Origin: Paenibacillus sp. V4I7
GTDB taxonomy: Bacteria > Bacillota > Bacilli > Paenibacillales > NBRC-103111
Direction: 5' to 3'
NCBI RefSeq assembly: GCF_030817275.1
Contig: NZ_JAUSZD010000002.1
Coordinates: 2,170,001 to 2,234,000 of the forward strand
Length of the DNA: 64,000 nucleotides
Shown here in pieces: positions 11,301-20,486 of this stretch (positions are counted from its first letter, which is position 1; each line of letters opens with the position of its first letter). The notes under the pieces were generated by a model. The model had not been told where the DNA came from. It worked only from the letters and a program-made list of their open reading frames with translations, and made no database searches. Both the position numbers and the translations under genes were made by a program.

Positions 11301-12365
11301 ATGAAACGTTTCAATGGAGTTGTCGTACAGTCGGAGACGGATCCGCATCTGCGTGAAGCTTACCTTCCTATTCCATATCCGAATGACAACCATGCCGCTA
11401 ATTTACTGGAACTAGGCAACGGCGACCTGCTCTGCGTCTGGTTTTCGGGAAGTGGAGAAGGCAATCCCGATACAAATGTATGGATGGCGAGACTTCCTTC
11501 TGGATCCAATCAGTGGACTTCTCCTGTGCAGCTTTCGGGTGATCCTGAACGATCCGAGCAAAATCCGATCCTTCATCAAGCACCGGATGGCAAACTATGG
11601 CTTTTCCATACGTCCAACGAGCCCCATAATCAAAAAACATCGAGGATTGCTTACCGCATATCGGAAGACCAGGGTTTTACTTGGAGCCCTACCGAGGTTT
11701 TGTTTGACGGCCTGGGCATATTTCTGAGGCATCCTCTGCTCGTGCTCAAAAATGGCGATTGGCTTCTCCCGACGTATTACTGTAAACTTGACGGGCACTA
11801 CAGTGTTGTGCAAATTAGCTCGGATCAAGGGAAAACATGGAAGGAATTCGAAGTGCAGGGAAGCACTCATCGGGTTCAAATGAATGTTGTTGAATTAAAC
11901 GATGGTACGCTCTATGCGATGTTCCGAAGCCGTCAGGCGGACCGTATCTATACAAGTGTTTCTCGTGACAACGGGAAAAGCTGGACGGTTCCCGTCAAGA
12001 GCGAACTGCCGAACAACAATTCCTCGATGCAGTTCGTCAAGCTGCAGAACGGCCATTTGGCCTTGATCTACAACAACTCAACGATGGAGCGGGACCAATT
12101 CCGGTGGGTCCAAAGGAAAGGTGAATTCCGGAAAAAACCGCTGCGCACACCACTTACGTTAGCTATTTCGGAAGATGATGGAAAAACATGGCCTTTTTTC
12201 AGAAACGTACAGATGGCGGATTTGGAGTACAAAGAAACCGAAATCGGGTATTCCTACCCTTCGATTATCTCCACGCGTGATGGAAAGATTCATATTGCTT
12301 TTTCATACTTACGTAAAGGAATCAAACATGTTTGTCTAGCGGAAGAATGGGTAAAAGAGGGTTGA
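11301..12365 (+). CDS. BNR/Asp-box sialidase-like protein, second copy
   Basis: Protein of 354 residues of the BNR_2 propeller group. It shares with the gene at 8016 the pattern of Asp boxes (SEDQGFTW, SSDQGKTW, SRDNGKSW, SEDDGKTW) and the SELPNNNSSMQFVKL stretch that parallels [15 protein letters not shown] there. It has no signal peptide. I start it at the ATG at 11301, which has AAGGAG nine bases upstream; an in-frame ATG at 11268 lacks a well-placed ribosome site. Sequence divergence from the first copy suggests different specificities. As for that gene, the sialidase label reflects the fold only. Confidence 0.82.
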   Translation: MKRFNGVVVQSETDPHLREAYLPIPYPNDNHAANLLELGNGDLLCVWFSGSGEGNPDTNVWMARLPSGSNQWTSPVQLSGDPERSEQNPILHQAPDGKLWLFHTSNEPHNQKTSRIAYRISEDQGFTWSPTEVLFDGLGIFLRHPLLVLKNGDWLLPTYYCKLDGHYSVVQISSDQGKTWKEFEVQGSTHRVQMNVVELNDGTLYAMFRSRQADRIYTSVSRDNGKSWTVPVKSELPNNNSSMQFVKLQNGHLALIYNNSTMERDQFRWVQRKGEFRKKPLRTPLTLAISEDDGKTWPFFRNVQMADLEYKETEIGYSYPSIISTRDGKIHIAFSYLRKGIKHVCLAEEWVKEG

Positions 12366-12389
12366 AATCATGTGCCGGAGGTGATGGTC

Positions 12390-13280
12390 ATGAATGGTAG
12401 AATCGGTCATTTAAGTGGAGAATTGTTTTTCGACGAAAAGATGGATATTTTCATAAATCGTGAATTGGAATCGTTTACAACTTCCCAGCATACCCATGAT
12501 TTCGTTGAAATCAGTTATGTGGGGGAAGGAAGCGGTTATCACTACATTGAAGATCAAGTGATTCCCATTAAACAGGGAGATCTGTTTGTGATTCCAATCG
12601 GAACATCACATGTGTTTCGGCCGTCCTCTCCGACGCAGGATAAAATGCTCGTCATTTATAACTGCATTTTTCGAGTGGGGCTATTAGAGAACTGGATGCA
12701 TCTACTTCAGGAAGAATCCCACACCTACAATTCCATCACGTTTCCTTGCAAGTGTCCCGAGCGGTGGCTGCATTTTCAAGATAAGCATGATACGTTTTCA
12801 ACGATCGTTGACAATATGTATCGGGAATATTTGAAGCGAAGCACCGGCTTTGAGACCATTCTGACCGCTTTGCTGATCCAAATGCTGGTGATGCTGCAGC
12901 GTTTTGAATTGAAAAATGAAACAGAAGCTGTTCCTTTTCGAATGTTGGAGGAAGTCGTACATTTCATCAAATCCCATTACACGCAAAACCTTACCGTTCA
13001 GCATGTGGCGGATAACTTTTTTTTAAGTGCCAGCCATTTTCAACGTTTGTTTAAAAAATCAACGGGCTTGTCGTTCACGCAATACTTACAAAACGTACGC
13101 ATTCAAAAATGCTGCGAGCTGCTGAAATCTTCCGATATCCCGATTTACCAAATTGCCAATCAAGTCGGTTATCAGGACATGAAGTTTTTCCATGCCCTAT
13201 TCCGTAAAAAAACGGGCGTTACGCCTCGACAATATCGACAAAACTTCCAAGAGTTCGAAGATAAAGCTATAACGTATTAA
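12390..13280 (+). CDS. AraC-family transcriptional regulator with cupin sensor domain
   Basis: Protein of 296 residues. The N-terminal ~100 residues form a cupin sugar-sensing domain (HTHDFVEISYVGEGSGYHYI, then KQGDLFVIPIGTSHVF). The C-terminal ~100 residues hold two helix-turn-helix units, LTVQHVADNFFLSASHFQRL and IYQIANQVGYQDMKFFHALF, ending in the family sequence GVTPRQYRQ. The ATG at 12390 has GGAGG eight bases upstream and is preferred to an in-frame GTG at 12372. It is the only regulator gene in the window, so it is the first candidate for binding the repeated CCTATAAA promoters, although an unlinked two-component AraC regulator could do so instead. A terminator follows. Confidence 0.93.
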   Translation: MNGRIGHLSGELFFDEKMDIFINRELESFTTSQHTHDFVEISYVGEGSGYHYIEDQVIPIKQGDLFVIPIGTSHVFRPSSPTQDKMLVIYNCIFRVGLLENWMHLLQEESHTYNSITFPCKCPERWLHFQDKHDTFSTIVDNMYREYLKRSTGFETILTALLIQMLVMLQRFELKNETEAVPFRMLEEVVHFIKSHYTQNLTVQHVADNFFLSASHFQRLFKKSTGLSFTQYLQNVRIQKCCELLKSSDIPIYQIANQVGYQDMKFFHALFRKKTGVTPRQYRQNFQEFEDKAITY

Positions 13281-13290
13281 TATGAATGGG

Positions 13291-13323
13291 GCTGACCATA
13301 GCAATGGAACAGCTTTTTTTTTT
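13291..13323 (+). terminator. Rho-independent terminator after the AraC gene
   Basis: Stepped hairpin: GCTG pairs with CAGC and, inside, CCAT pairs with ATGG around an AGCA loop. A run of ten T follows. It separates the 9110-13280 transcription unit from the esterase gene, whose ribosome site begins only a few bases later. Confidence 0.75.
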
Positions 13324-13348
13324 ACTTTTAGAAGTGGAGGAATAACTA

Positions 13349-14371
13349 ATGTTGAATCCGGATGATTATTTGGAGCATTTATACAATAACCTGAACGAAG
13401 AGACCATCCAAGCGCTCAAAAAACCATGGAATGATAGAAAAGTCGATGTGCGGTCAAAATTGCTTGAATGTTTGGGGGATTTCCCCAAAAGGTCCTGTGA
13501 ATTGAACCCGATTGTATGTGAGAGGGTAGATAAAGGAGATCATTATCTAGAGCGTGTCATTTATCAAACAGAAATAAACCTTCAGGTTGCTGCATTTGTA
13601 CTGATTCCGAAACGGCTCATGGGTAGGGCGCCAACCGTGCTTGCCTGGCACGGACACGGATACGGGAGCAGGGAGATCGTGGGATTGCAGCCAGACGGAA
13701 ACACGGATGATGCGGCTCCTGGCATCCATCAGCATTTTGCTTTGAAACTTGTACAAAGAGGTATGATCGTCGTAGCGCCCGAAATCATCGGGTTCGGTGA
13801 TCGTAGGCTGTCGGTGGACAAAGAGAAGGATCCAAAGAAAAACAGTTCCTGCTTTTCGCTAGCCTCCCGCTTGCTGCTTTATGGAAAAACGTTAGCAGGC
13901 CTGCGGATTTATGAAGCAATCAGATCGCTTGATTATTTGTTAACACGGGAGGATGTCGATCCGGAACGGATCGGATGCATGGGTTTTTCCGGAGGCGGTT
14001 TGATTGCTTCACTCGCTTCTGCTTTGGACGAACGCATTAAGGCTACCGTTATTTGTGCGTTTACAAGCACGTTTAGAGGAAGTTTATTAGCAATGAATCA
14101 TTGCATTGACAATTATATGCCTTCGATTCTTCCTTACGCGGATCTTCCTGAATTGATTGGACTGATCGCACCGAGGGCTCTGTTTGTCGAATCGGGAATC
14201 GAAGACCCGCTATTTCCGATTGCTTCCGTAAAGGACGCTATTGTCAAACTCAAAGAGATTTATCATGCCGAGGGAACAGAAGGAAAGTTTGAAGTTGATC
14301 TTTTTCCAGGGAAGCATGAAGTATCCGGGAGAAAATCATACGATTGGTTAGCTGGGCAGTTGAAAGCATGA
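13349..14371 (+). CDS. Alpha/beta-hydrolase esterase
   Basis: Protein of 340 residues, no signal peptide. It has the alpha/beta-hydrolase fold: HGHGYGSRE forms the oxyanion region, GFSGGG holds the nucleophile Ser214, Asp286 lies in ESGIEDPLFP and His323 in PGKHEVSG, giving a complete triad. The overall plan resembles the abhydrolase_7/acetyl-xylan-esterase-like group. In this context it could remove acetyl or methyl esters from imported oligosaccharides. GGAGG lies about nine bases before the ATG. It stands as a single gene between a terminator and promoter B. The natural ester is not readable from sequence. Confidence 0.82.
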   Translation: MLNPDDYLEHLYNNLNEETIQALKKPWNDRKVDVRSKLLECLGDFPKRSCELNPIVCERVDKGDHYLERVIYQTEINLQVAAFVLIPKRLMGRAPTVLAWHGHGYGSREIVGLQPDGNTDDAAPGIHQHFALKLVQRGMIVVAPEIIGFGDRRLSVDKEKDPKKNSSCFSLASRLLLYGKTLAGLRIYEAIRSLDYLLTREDVDPERIGCMGFSGGGLIASLASALDERIKATVICAFTSTFRGSLLAMNHCIDNYMPSILPYADLPELIGLIAPRALFVESGIEDPLFPIASVKDAIVKLKEIYHAEGTEGKFEVDLFPGKHEVSGRKSYDWLAGQLKA

Positions 14372-14374
14372 TTC

Positions 14375-14429
14375 ACCTATAGAGTAAGCCATCATCACCT
14401 ATAAGTTAAAAAGTCGATGGATGTATAAT
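14375..14429 (+). promoter_or_regulatory. Regulon promoter B
   Basis: ACCTATAG at 14375-14382 and ACCTATAAG at 14397-14405 are direct repeats with starts 22 bases apart. The -10 box TATAAT at 14424-14429 lies 18 bases after the second copy, so that copy occupies the -35 position. It serves the importer operon beginning at 14485. Confidence 0.72.
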
Positions 14430-14433
14430 GAAC

Positions 14434-14447
14434 TGAAACCGTTATCA
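14434..14447 (+). promoter_or_regulatory. CcpA cre-like box in the promoter of the importer operon
   Basis: TGAAACCGTTATCA matches 13 of 14 positions of the cre consensus TGWAARCGYTWNCW. It lies 4 bases after the TATAAT of promoter B, over the expected transcription start, where CcpA would block initiation when preferred sugars are present. Confidence 0.65.
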
Positions 14448-14484
14448 TTAGGGAAGATTGAAACAGACTATAGGAGGTGCCGCT

Positions 14485-15612
14485 ATGGGGCGCATTCTTT
14501 TGAATCACGTGGAAAAACGTTATGGCAAAGATGGCGGATATGCCGTCAAAGATTTCCATTTGGAAATACACGACGGAGAATTTCTTGTCATGGTAGGTCC
14601 GTCCGGCTGCGGGAAATCAACGACACTCAGGATGATCGCCGGCTTGGAGGATATAACATCAGGGGAACTTTATATCGGAGATCAATTGGTCAACGATTTG
14701 CCGCCGAAGGACAGGGATATTGCGATGGTATTTCAAAATTACGCCTTATACCCGAACATGAGTGTGTACGAAAATATCGCGTTCGGTTTACGCCTGCGTA
14801 AAATGCCCAAACACGAGATCGATCTAGCAGTTAAGAAATCGTCGAGAATACTGGAAATCGAACCTTTTCTGGATAGGAAGCCAAGGCAACTCTCCGGCGG
14901 TCAGCGCCAACGTGTAGCCCTCGGCCGGGCCATTGTCCGTGATCCCCAAGTGTTCTTAATGGATGAGCCTCTATCCAATTTGGATGCTAAACTGAGAGTC
15001 CAAATGAGAACGGAGATCATTAAGTTACATAAGCAGCTTGGCGTGACGATGGTATACGTGACGCATGATCAGGTGGAAGCGATGACAATGGGACATCGCA
15101 TCGTCGTCATGAAGGACGGCATTATCCAGCAGGTAGATACGCCTCAGAAGATTTACAATAATCCGAGAAATATGTTTGTTGCCGGATTTATCGGAACGCC
15201 GCCTATCAATTTAATCGAGGGGAAAATTACGGAAAGCTCAGACGGCAAGCTGGAGTTCCATACCAACCGGTATTATTTGGAAATCCCCTTAAATCAATCG
15301 AACATTTTAAAGCAAAAAAATAAAGTGAACAGAACGGTTGTTTTAGGAATCCGCTGTGAGAATATCCATGTAAACCTGGAAGTGAATGATGCTAACACTC
15401 ATTCCCATTCTCGAATTAGCGGGGTTCAAAAGATCAACGAATTGATGGGGGCGGACATGTATTTGTACATGGATATCGGCATGCCCAATCTGCTGATTGT
15501 TCGAACACGTGCTGATCATAACTTTGAGGAAAATGAGAAGCTTGTTCTTTCTCTCGATATGCAGAAAGCGCTATTTTTCGATAAGGAGTCAAAGGACAAT
15601 CTATTGTACTAA
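14485..15612 (+). CDS. CUT1 sugar ABC transporter ATPase (MsmX/UgpC-like)
   Basis: Protein of 375 residues. It contains Walker A GPSGCGKST, the ABC signature LSGGQRQR, Walker B VFLMDEP and the H-loop VYVTHDQ, followed by a C-terminal TOBE/regulatory domain from about residue 240. This is the layout of the ATPase that powers CUT1 oligosaccharide importers. TAGGAGGTG lies six bases before the ATG at 14485. It heads an operon with the large binding protein and two permeases. No other importer ATPase is seen in the window, so it may also energise the permease pair at 50130-51991, as MsmX does for several importers in Bacillus subtilis. Confidence 0.93.
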   Translation: MGRILLNHVEKRYGKDGGYAVKDFHLEIHDGEFLVMVGPSGCGKSTTLRMIAGLEDITSGELYIGDQLVNDLPPKDRDIAMVFQNYALYPNMSVYENIAFGLRLRKMPKHEIDLAVKKSSRILEIEPFLDRKPRQLSGGQRQRVALGRAIVRDPQVFLMDEPLSNLDAKLRVQMRTEIIKLHKQLGVTMVYVTHDQVEAMTMGHRIVVMKDGIIQQVDTPQKIYNNPRNMFVAGFIGTPPINLIEGKITESSDGKLEFHTNRYYLEIPLNQSNILKQKNKVNRTVVLGIRCENIHVNLEVNDANTHSHSRISGVQKINELMGADMYLYMDIGMPNLLIVRTRADHNFEENEKLVLSLDMQKALFFDKESKDNLLY

Positions 15613-15633
15613 ATATACAGCGGAGGGATGGAG

Positions 15634-18591
15634 TTGAAGGTGTTTTTTCGAACCCGGGTATGGATTTCAATGATGCTGGCACTCGTATGTATGTTCAGTC
15701 AAACGCTTCCCGGTTTAGCGGATACAAGCCTTTCATCGGGGACAGATGATTCGAAGACAACGAGCATAGAAAACCAGGCGAATTCATCCAAGCAACTGGA
15801 TCCTTATTATTTTGAAAAGCTTGATCAATGGAAAAAGGAAGGCGCTTCGACCGATCATAATGGGAAGATTACAATACTCGGATCGAAGCTCGCCGGTCAG
15901 TCAGCCGACGCCAATGTTTCTATAGGGCCTTATAATGAAAAAAATGGCGTTTTGATCTGGAGTGCCCTAAGGGATGAATGGATCGAATATGAAGTGGATG
16001 TGGCGCAAGGCGGATTGTATACGATTGAAATATCGTACAATCCTTTCATCGGTACGAAATACCGTAAGCCGCTTGCGTTGAACTTGACTTTGGACGGCTC
16101 CAATCATTTTCTGGAATCTAAATCCGTGCAATTATACAGACATTGGAAGGATAAGCTTCCGATTCGTAAAGATGAAAGAGGCGATGAAATTCGTCCGACA
16201 GCCGAGGACGTGTCCGGATGGTTAACGTGGGAATTGCGCGACTTAGCCGGGGCATACGAAGATCCGCTGCAGTGGTACTTAAAGCCTGGGAAGCACAGAA
16301 TCCGTTTGGCGGGCAGTGACCCAATGGCGCTTGAATCGATTACGTTCAAAGCAGCGGGCAAAACGGCGGATTATAAAACGGTAAAAAGCGGACTGCCATC
16401 GGGAACCACTCCTGTGCAGGCGGATCCGATCGTTGTTGAAGCGGAACAGGTACAATGGAAAAACGATTCATCCATACCGCTCGCTTACGATAACGATATT
16501 GCCTCTATGCCCTATGTGCGGGGTCACATTACTTACAATGTGATTGATGGACAACGGTGGGCATCGAATAATCAAGAGATCAGTTGGAACTTTGACGTAC
16601 CGGAGACCGGTTACTACAAAATTGCCATGCGCGCGGATCAATCGTTCGTGTCCAACCGATCATCGTTCCGACAGATCATGATTAACGGTAAAGTGCCGTT
16701 TTCTGAACTGAAAGCGTACCGGTTTTTATATGCGTCAGGATGGAAAGAAATTGCGCTTGCCGACGATCAGGGCAAGCCCTATGAGTTTTATTTGCAAAAA
16801 GGTACCAATGAAATCTCGATGCGCGTCACACATGCTCCCTTGAAACCGATTGCTTACGATCTTGAAAATGTAATTTCCGATCTGAGAAAGCTATCCCGCG
16901 ATTTATTAACGCTGACAGGCGGGGTGGACGATAAATATCGGACATGGGATATTAATAAAGATCTTCCGGGATTTATTGAGCAGTTTAACGATTTAAACAA
17001 AAATTTGAACGGAATTCAAACACGCCTGGAAACGATAAACGATCGTTCGGATGCCGTTTCACAAGCCTTGTTAACTGTCAGGAAAGATATCGAATCGTTG
17101 CTGAAAGATCCAGATGAAATTCCATATAATACAGGCAAAATGATTACGCTGCAAGGCAAGTTGGCTGACCAGATCAAGCAGCTCAGCTTTCAACCACTCC
17201 AGTTGGATCGCCTTTATGTCGTTCCGGTTGAGAAACCGTTTCCAACCATGGTAGCGTCTTTTTACGAAAAAATGGAAGGTGCGGTCGTGAATTTTTTCAA
17301 TTCTTTTAAAGCAAAGGGAAGTAAGAAAACGGATGATAAAGTGCTCGATGTTTGGATGTTGCGCGGACGGGATTACGTCAATATGCTGCAAAGTTTGGCG
17401 GATGAAATGTTTACAACGCAAACAGGAATCAAGGTCAGGGTGAACCTGCTTAAAGATGAGAAGCTGCTCGTGTTGATGAACGCAGCAGGAATTGCGCCTG
17501 ACGTCGCGTTAGGCTTGCAGCAAGATATTCCGTTCGATTATGCCATTCGTAATGGTATATATGATCTGAAGCAATTTCCGGACTTCGAAACGTTCTATCA
17601 GCGTTTTGCCCCGGGTTCGTGGACGCCATTCCAATATAACGGAGGCTTCTACGGTGTACCTGAAACGCAAACGTTCCAAGTGATGTACTACCGGAAAGAT
17701 ATTTTGCAAGGTTTGGGCTTGCAAGTTCCCGACACGTGGGATGAACTTTACAAGATGCTGCCTGTGCTTCAACAGAACGGTATGAACTTCACACCAGTCG
17801 AACATAGTGTTTTCATGCAGATGCATGGAGCGGAATACTATCAGCAAGACGGTACGAAATCGGGTTTGAGCTCGGAAAAAGGATTCGAAGCGTTCAAGAA
17901 ATGGAGCGAATTGCAAAACAAATTTGCGATTGATCAAAGGATGGATAGTTTCTACCAGCACTTCCGGAGTGGAACGTATCCGATCGGCGTTGCCGATTTG
18001 AATACGTACCTTCAATTGACCGTGGCAGCACCCGAACTTAATGGTTTGTGGGGGGTCGCTCCGATTCCCGGAGTTCGGCAGGATGACGGGACGGTAGTTC
18101 GATGGTCGGGCGGAAACATGCAGGCTTCGACCATTATGAAAAACGGGAAGAATCCGCAGGAAAGCTGGGAATTTTTGAAATGGTGGACGTCTGCAGAAGT
18201 GCAGGAGAGGTTTGGAACAGATTTGGAAACGCTCAATGGTGTTACGTTCCGCTGGAACACATCCAATATTGATGCGTTCGTGCAGCTTCCGTGGAAAGAA
18301 GATGATCTCAAAGCCATATTGGAGCAATGGAAATGGTTTAGGGAAATTCCTAACGTACCCGGCAGCTACTTCATGGAACGTGAGCTGCTAAATGCGTGGA
18401 ACCGGACCGTGGTCGACGGGATGAACTATCGAACTTCACTGGAAATCGGAATGAAAGAAGTGGACCAAGAAATCCAAAGAAAACTGCAAGAGTTCAAATT
18501 TATCGATACAAACGGTAAAGTAATACGGTCGTTGAAACTGCCAGTTATTACGAAGCCTTGGGAAGGGGTGGATAAGTATGTTGAAAAGTGA
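15634..18591 (+). CDS. Large secreted substrate-binding protein with N-terminal jelly-roll domains
   Basis: Protein of about 985 residues. An N-terminal export signal (basic RTR, then a hydrophobic core, ending near LPGLADT) has no lipobox Cys. Two galactose-binding-like beta domains follow (about 40-250 and 265-405; WIEYEVDVAQGGLYTIEISY and ISWNFDVPETGYYKIAMRA). A helical linker spans about 410-560. The C-terminal ~420 residues form a family-1 solute-binding fold (KVLDVWMLRGRDY onward, with FYGVPETQTFQVMYYRKDIL). I prefer the TTG at 15634 because GGAGGG ends directly against the ATG at 15628. It should bind oligosaccharides for the permeases that follow. CUT1 binding proteins are normally about 430 residues, so this is more than double the usual size. 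Confidence 0.85.
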   Translation: MKVFFRTRVWISMMLALVCMFSQTLPGLADTSLSSGTDDSKTTSIENQANSSKQLDPYYFEKLDQWKKEGASTDHNGKITILGSKLAGQSADANVSIGPYNEKNGVLIWSALRDEWIEYEVDVAQGGLYTIEISYNPFIGTKYRKPLALNLTLDGSNHFLESKSVQLYRHWKDKLPIRKDERGDEIRPTAEDVSGWLTWELRDLAGAYEDPLQWYLKPGKHRIRLAGSDPMALESITFKAAGKTADYKTVKSGLPSGTTPVQADPIVVEAEQVQWKNDSSIPLAYDNDIASMPYVRGHITYNVIDGQRWASNNQEISWNFDVPETGYYKIAMRADQSFVSNRSSFRQIMINGKVPFSELKAYRFLYASGWKEIALADDQGKPYEFYLQKGTNEISMRVTHAPLKPIAYDLENVISDLRKLSRDLLTLTGGVDDKYRTWDINKDLPGFIEQFNDLNKNLNGIQTRLETINDRSDAVSQALLTVRKDIESLLKDPDEIPYNTGKMITLQGKLADQIKQLSFQPLQLDRLYVVPVEKPFPTMVASFYEKMEGAVVNFFNSFKAKGSKKTDDKVLDVWMLRGRDYVNMLQSLADEMFTTQTGIKVRVNLLKDEKLLVLMNAAGIAPDVALGLQQDIPFDYAIRNGIYDLKQFPDFETFYQRFAPGSWTPFQYNGGFYGVPETQTFQVMYYRKDILQGLGLQVPDTWDELYKMLPVLQQNGMNFTPVEHSVFMQMHGAEYYQQDGTKSGLSSEKGFEAFKKWSELQNKFAIDQRMDSFYQHFRSGTYPIGVADLNTYLQLTVAAPELNGLWGVAPIPGVRQDDGTVVRWSGGNMQASTIMKNGKNPQESWEFLKWWTSAEVQERFGTDLETLNGVTFRWNTSNIDAFVQLPWKEDDLKAILEQWKWFREIPNVPGSYFMERELLNAWNRTVVDGMNYRTSLEIGMKEVDQEIQRKLQEFKFIDTNGKVIRSLKLPVITKPWEGVDKYVEK

Positions 18592-19552
18592 TTCGCAAGT
18601 GCTTCCTGGTCTGCATACTTCCACAAACAGGGTGAAGAAAAAGAATCCTTCTTTTTTGCAAACGATTTGGTCATACCGGACGTCATATTTATTCGTAACA
18701 CCTTTTATGATCTGTTTCACTCTCTTTATTTTTCTTCCGGTTATTTCCGCTATTTTACTTAGCTTTACGCATTATAATTCAATTGAACCTCCCGAATTCG
18801 CCGGTTGGGACAATTTCCGGCGCATGCTTTCCCAGGATCTAATATTGATCAAACACGCTTTGCCGAACACCATCACGTTTGCATTAATTGTCGGACCGGG
18901 TGGATATATCGCCGCTTTTATGTTGGCGTGGTTAATTTCGATCTTGCCTGGTGTTTACCGTAAATGGTTTACGCTCGCCATGTATACACCATCCTTGGCG
19001 GGCATGGTTGCCATGAGCATTATTTGGACTCCGATGTTGTCCAGTGATCGGATCGGTTATTTGAATAGTGTTCTTCTTAATTTTGGCTTCATTAGCGAAC
19101 CGATATTATGGGTTAACAGCAAAGAATATTTGATGGGCTCCATGATTTTCGTCACGCTTTGGAAAAGCATGGGGATTGGTTTTCTAGCCATGCTGGCCGG
19201 TATTTTGAATGTGAATTCGGAACTGTACGAGGCTGGAAGGCTTGACGGTATTCGAAGCAGATTGGAAGAAATTTGGTACATTACAATTCCTGCGACAAAG
19301 CCGCAAATGCTTTTCGGCGCAGTCATGGCCGTCGTCGGGGCGATTCAATCCGGAGGAATAGGAACTGCGCTTTCAGGAATGAATCCGACACCTCAGTATT
19401 CCGGTCATGTGATCGTTACCCATATTGACGACTACGGCTTCACACGTTTTGAGCTCGGCTATTCGACTGCGTTATCCGTTCTCCTACTTATATTTATTTA
19501 TTTCGCCAATAAGCTATGTAATAAGTTATTCGGCACAAAGGAGGACGAATAA
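18578..19552 (+). CDS. Sugar ABC transporter permease, CUT1 type (LplB/UgpA-like)
   Basis: Integral membrane protein of 324 residues with about six transmembrane helices, the first at residues ~36-58 (LFVTPFMICFTLFIFLPVIS). The cytoplasmic EAA loop is seen as YEAGRLDGIRSRLEEIWYITIP, the site that contacts the ATPase. The start overlaps the end of the binding-protein gene by 14 bases, and GGAAGGGG lies nine bases upstream. It pairs with the permease at 19554 to form the channel of the first importer. Confidence 0.93.
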   Translation: MLKSDSQVLPGLHTSTNRVKKKNPSFLQTIWSYRTSYLFVTPFMICFTLFIFLPVISAILLSFTHYNSIEPPEFAGWDNFRRMLSQDLILIKHALPNTITFALIVGPGGYIAAFMLAWLISILPGVYRKWFTLAMYTPSLAGMVAMSIIWTPMLSSDRIGYLNSVLLNFGFISEPILWVNSKEYLMGSMIFVTLWKSMGIGFLAMLAGILNVNSELYEAGRLDGIRSRLEEIWYITIPATKPQMLFGAVMAVVGAIQSGGIGTALSGMNPTPQYSGHVIVTHIDDYGFTRFELGYSTALSVLLLIFIYFANKLCNKLFGTKEDE

Positions 19553-19553
19553 A

Positions 19554-20453
19554 ATGAATAACGTGGTAGCTCTCCGAAAATTCAATTCGTGGCGAAAACG
19601 CAAACGACTGCGCAAGTTCAGCCCTACAGAAAAAGTTTCGATGGTTATACTCGTTTTGATGAGTATCTTCTTGCTGCTGCCATTGATCTATATTTTTAAT
19701 CATGCGTTCAAACCGTATCATGAGCTGTTTATTTATCCGCCGAACATATTCGTAAGGGAGCCCTCTTTTCAAAATTTTTTGGAATTGGTTTCAATCACGA
19801 AGAGCACGGCAGTTCCGATAACCCGTTATCTTTTTAACAGCTTTGTCGTAACCGGACTAGCTGTCGTTGCAATCACCATCGTAAGCGCCATGTGTGCTTA
19901 TCCGATTTCTAAACACAAATTTCCTGGGCACAAAATTATGTTCGCGACGATCCTTTTGACGCTTCTGTTCGTGCCTGAGGTCGTTGCAATTCCCCGGTAC
20001 TTGATCGTCAGCAATTTGGGCATTTTTAATACGTATTGGGGGCACGTCCTGCCGCTCGTAGCCGTACCGACCGGCGTGTTTCTCATGAAACAGTTCATCG
20101 ATCAGCTACCGGATGAATTGCTCGATTCCGCTAGAATTGATGGAGCTAAAGAGTTTACGCTTTTTATAAAAATTGTCATACCGGTTGTTATGCCCGCTAT
20201 TGCGACCATCGGGATCATAGCATTCAATTCCGCATGGGGGAATACGGAAACATCAGCGATGTTCATGCAGGATGAAGAAATGAGAACATTCCCGTTCTAC
20301 ATGGAGACGTTGACCAGCGGTTTGGCGAACAGTGTGGCAAGGCAAGGCGCTGCGGCTGCGGCTGCGATGCTCCTGTTTTTACCGAATTTTATCATGTTTT
20401 TGGCGTTCCAAAGTAAGGTCATCGCTACAATGGCACATTCTGGTATCAAGTAA
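19554..20453 (+). CDS. Carbohydrate ABC transporter permease, CUT1 type (LplC-like)
   Basis: Membrane protein of 299 residues with about six helices; the first spans VSMVILVLMSIFLLLPLIYI. The EAA loop is LDSARIDGAKEFTLFIKIVIP. AAAGGAGG precedes the ATG at 19554, which starts one base after the previous stop; the longer open frame back to 19425 lies inside the upstream permease and is not used. It is the second channel subunit of the importer encoded from 14485. Confidence 0.93.
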   Translation: MNNVVALRKFNSWRKRKRLRKFSPTEKVSMVILVLMSIFLLLPLIYIFNHAFKPYHELFIYPPNIFVREPSFQNFLELVSITKSTAVPITRYLFNSFVVTGLAVVAITIVSAMCAYPISKHKFPGHKIMFATILLTLLFVPEVVAIPRYLIVSNLGIFNTYWGHVLPLVAVPTGVFLMKQFIDQLPDELLDSARIDGAKEFTLFIKIVIPVVMPAIATIGIIAFNSAWGNTETSAMFMQDEEMRTFPFYMETLTSGLANSVARQGAAAAAAMLLFLPNFIMFLAFQSKVIATMAHSGIK

Positions 20454-20486
20454 TAATAATGAAGGATTGAGGGGGATAACGAACCG

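Noticed and set aside
17509-18327. A 272-residue minus-strand open frame inside the large binding protein
   Set aside because: The + strand frame has convincing solute-binding motifs throughout; the minus-strand frame is an antisense shadow.
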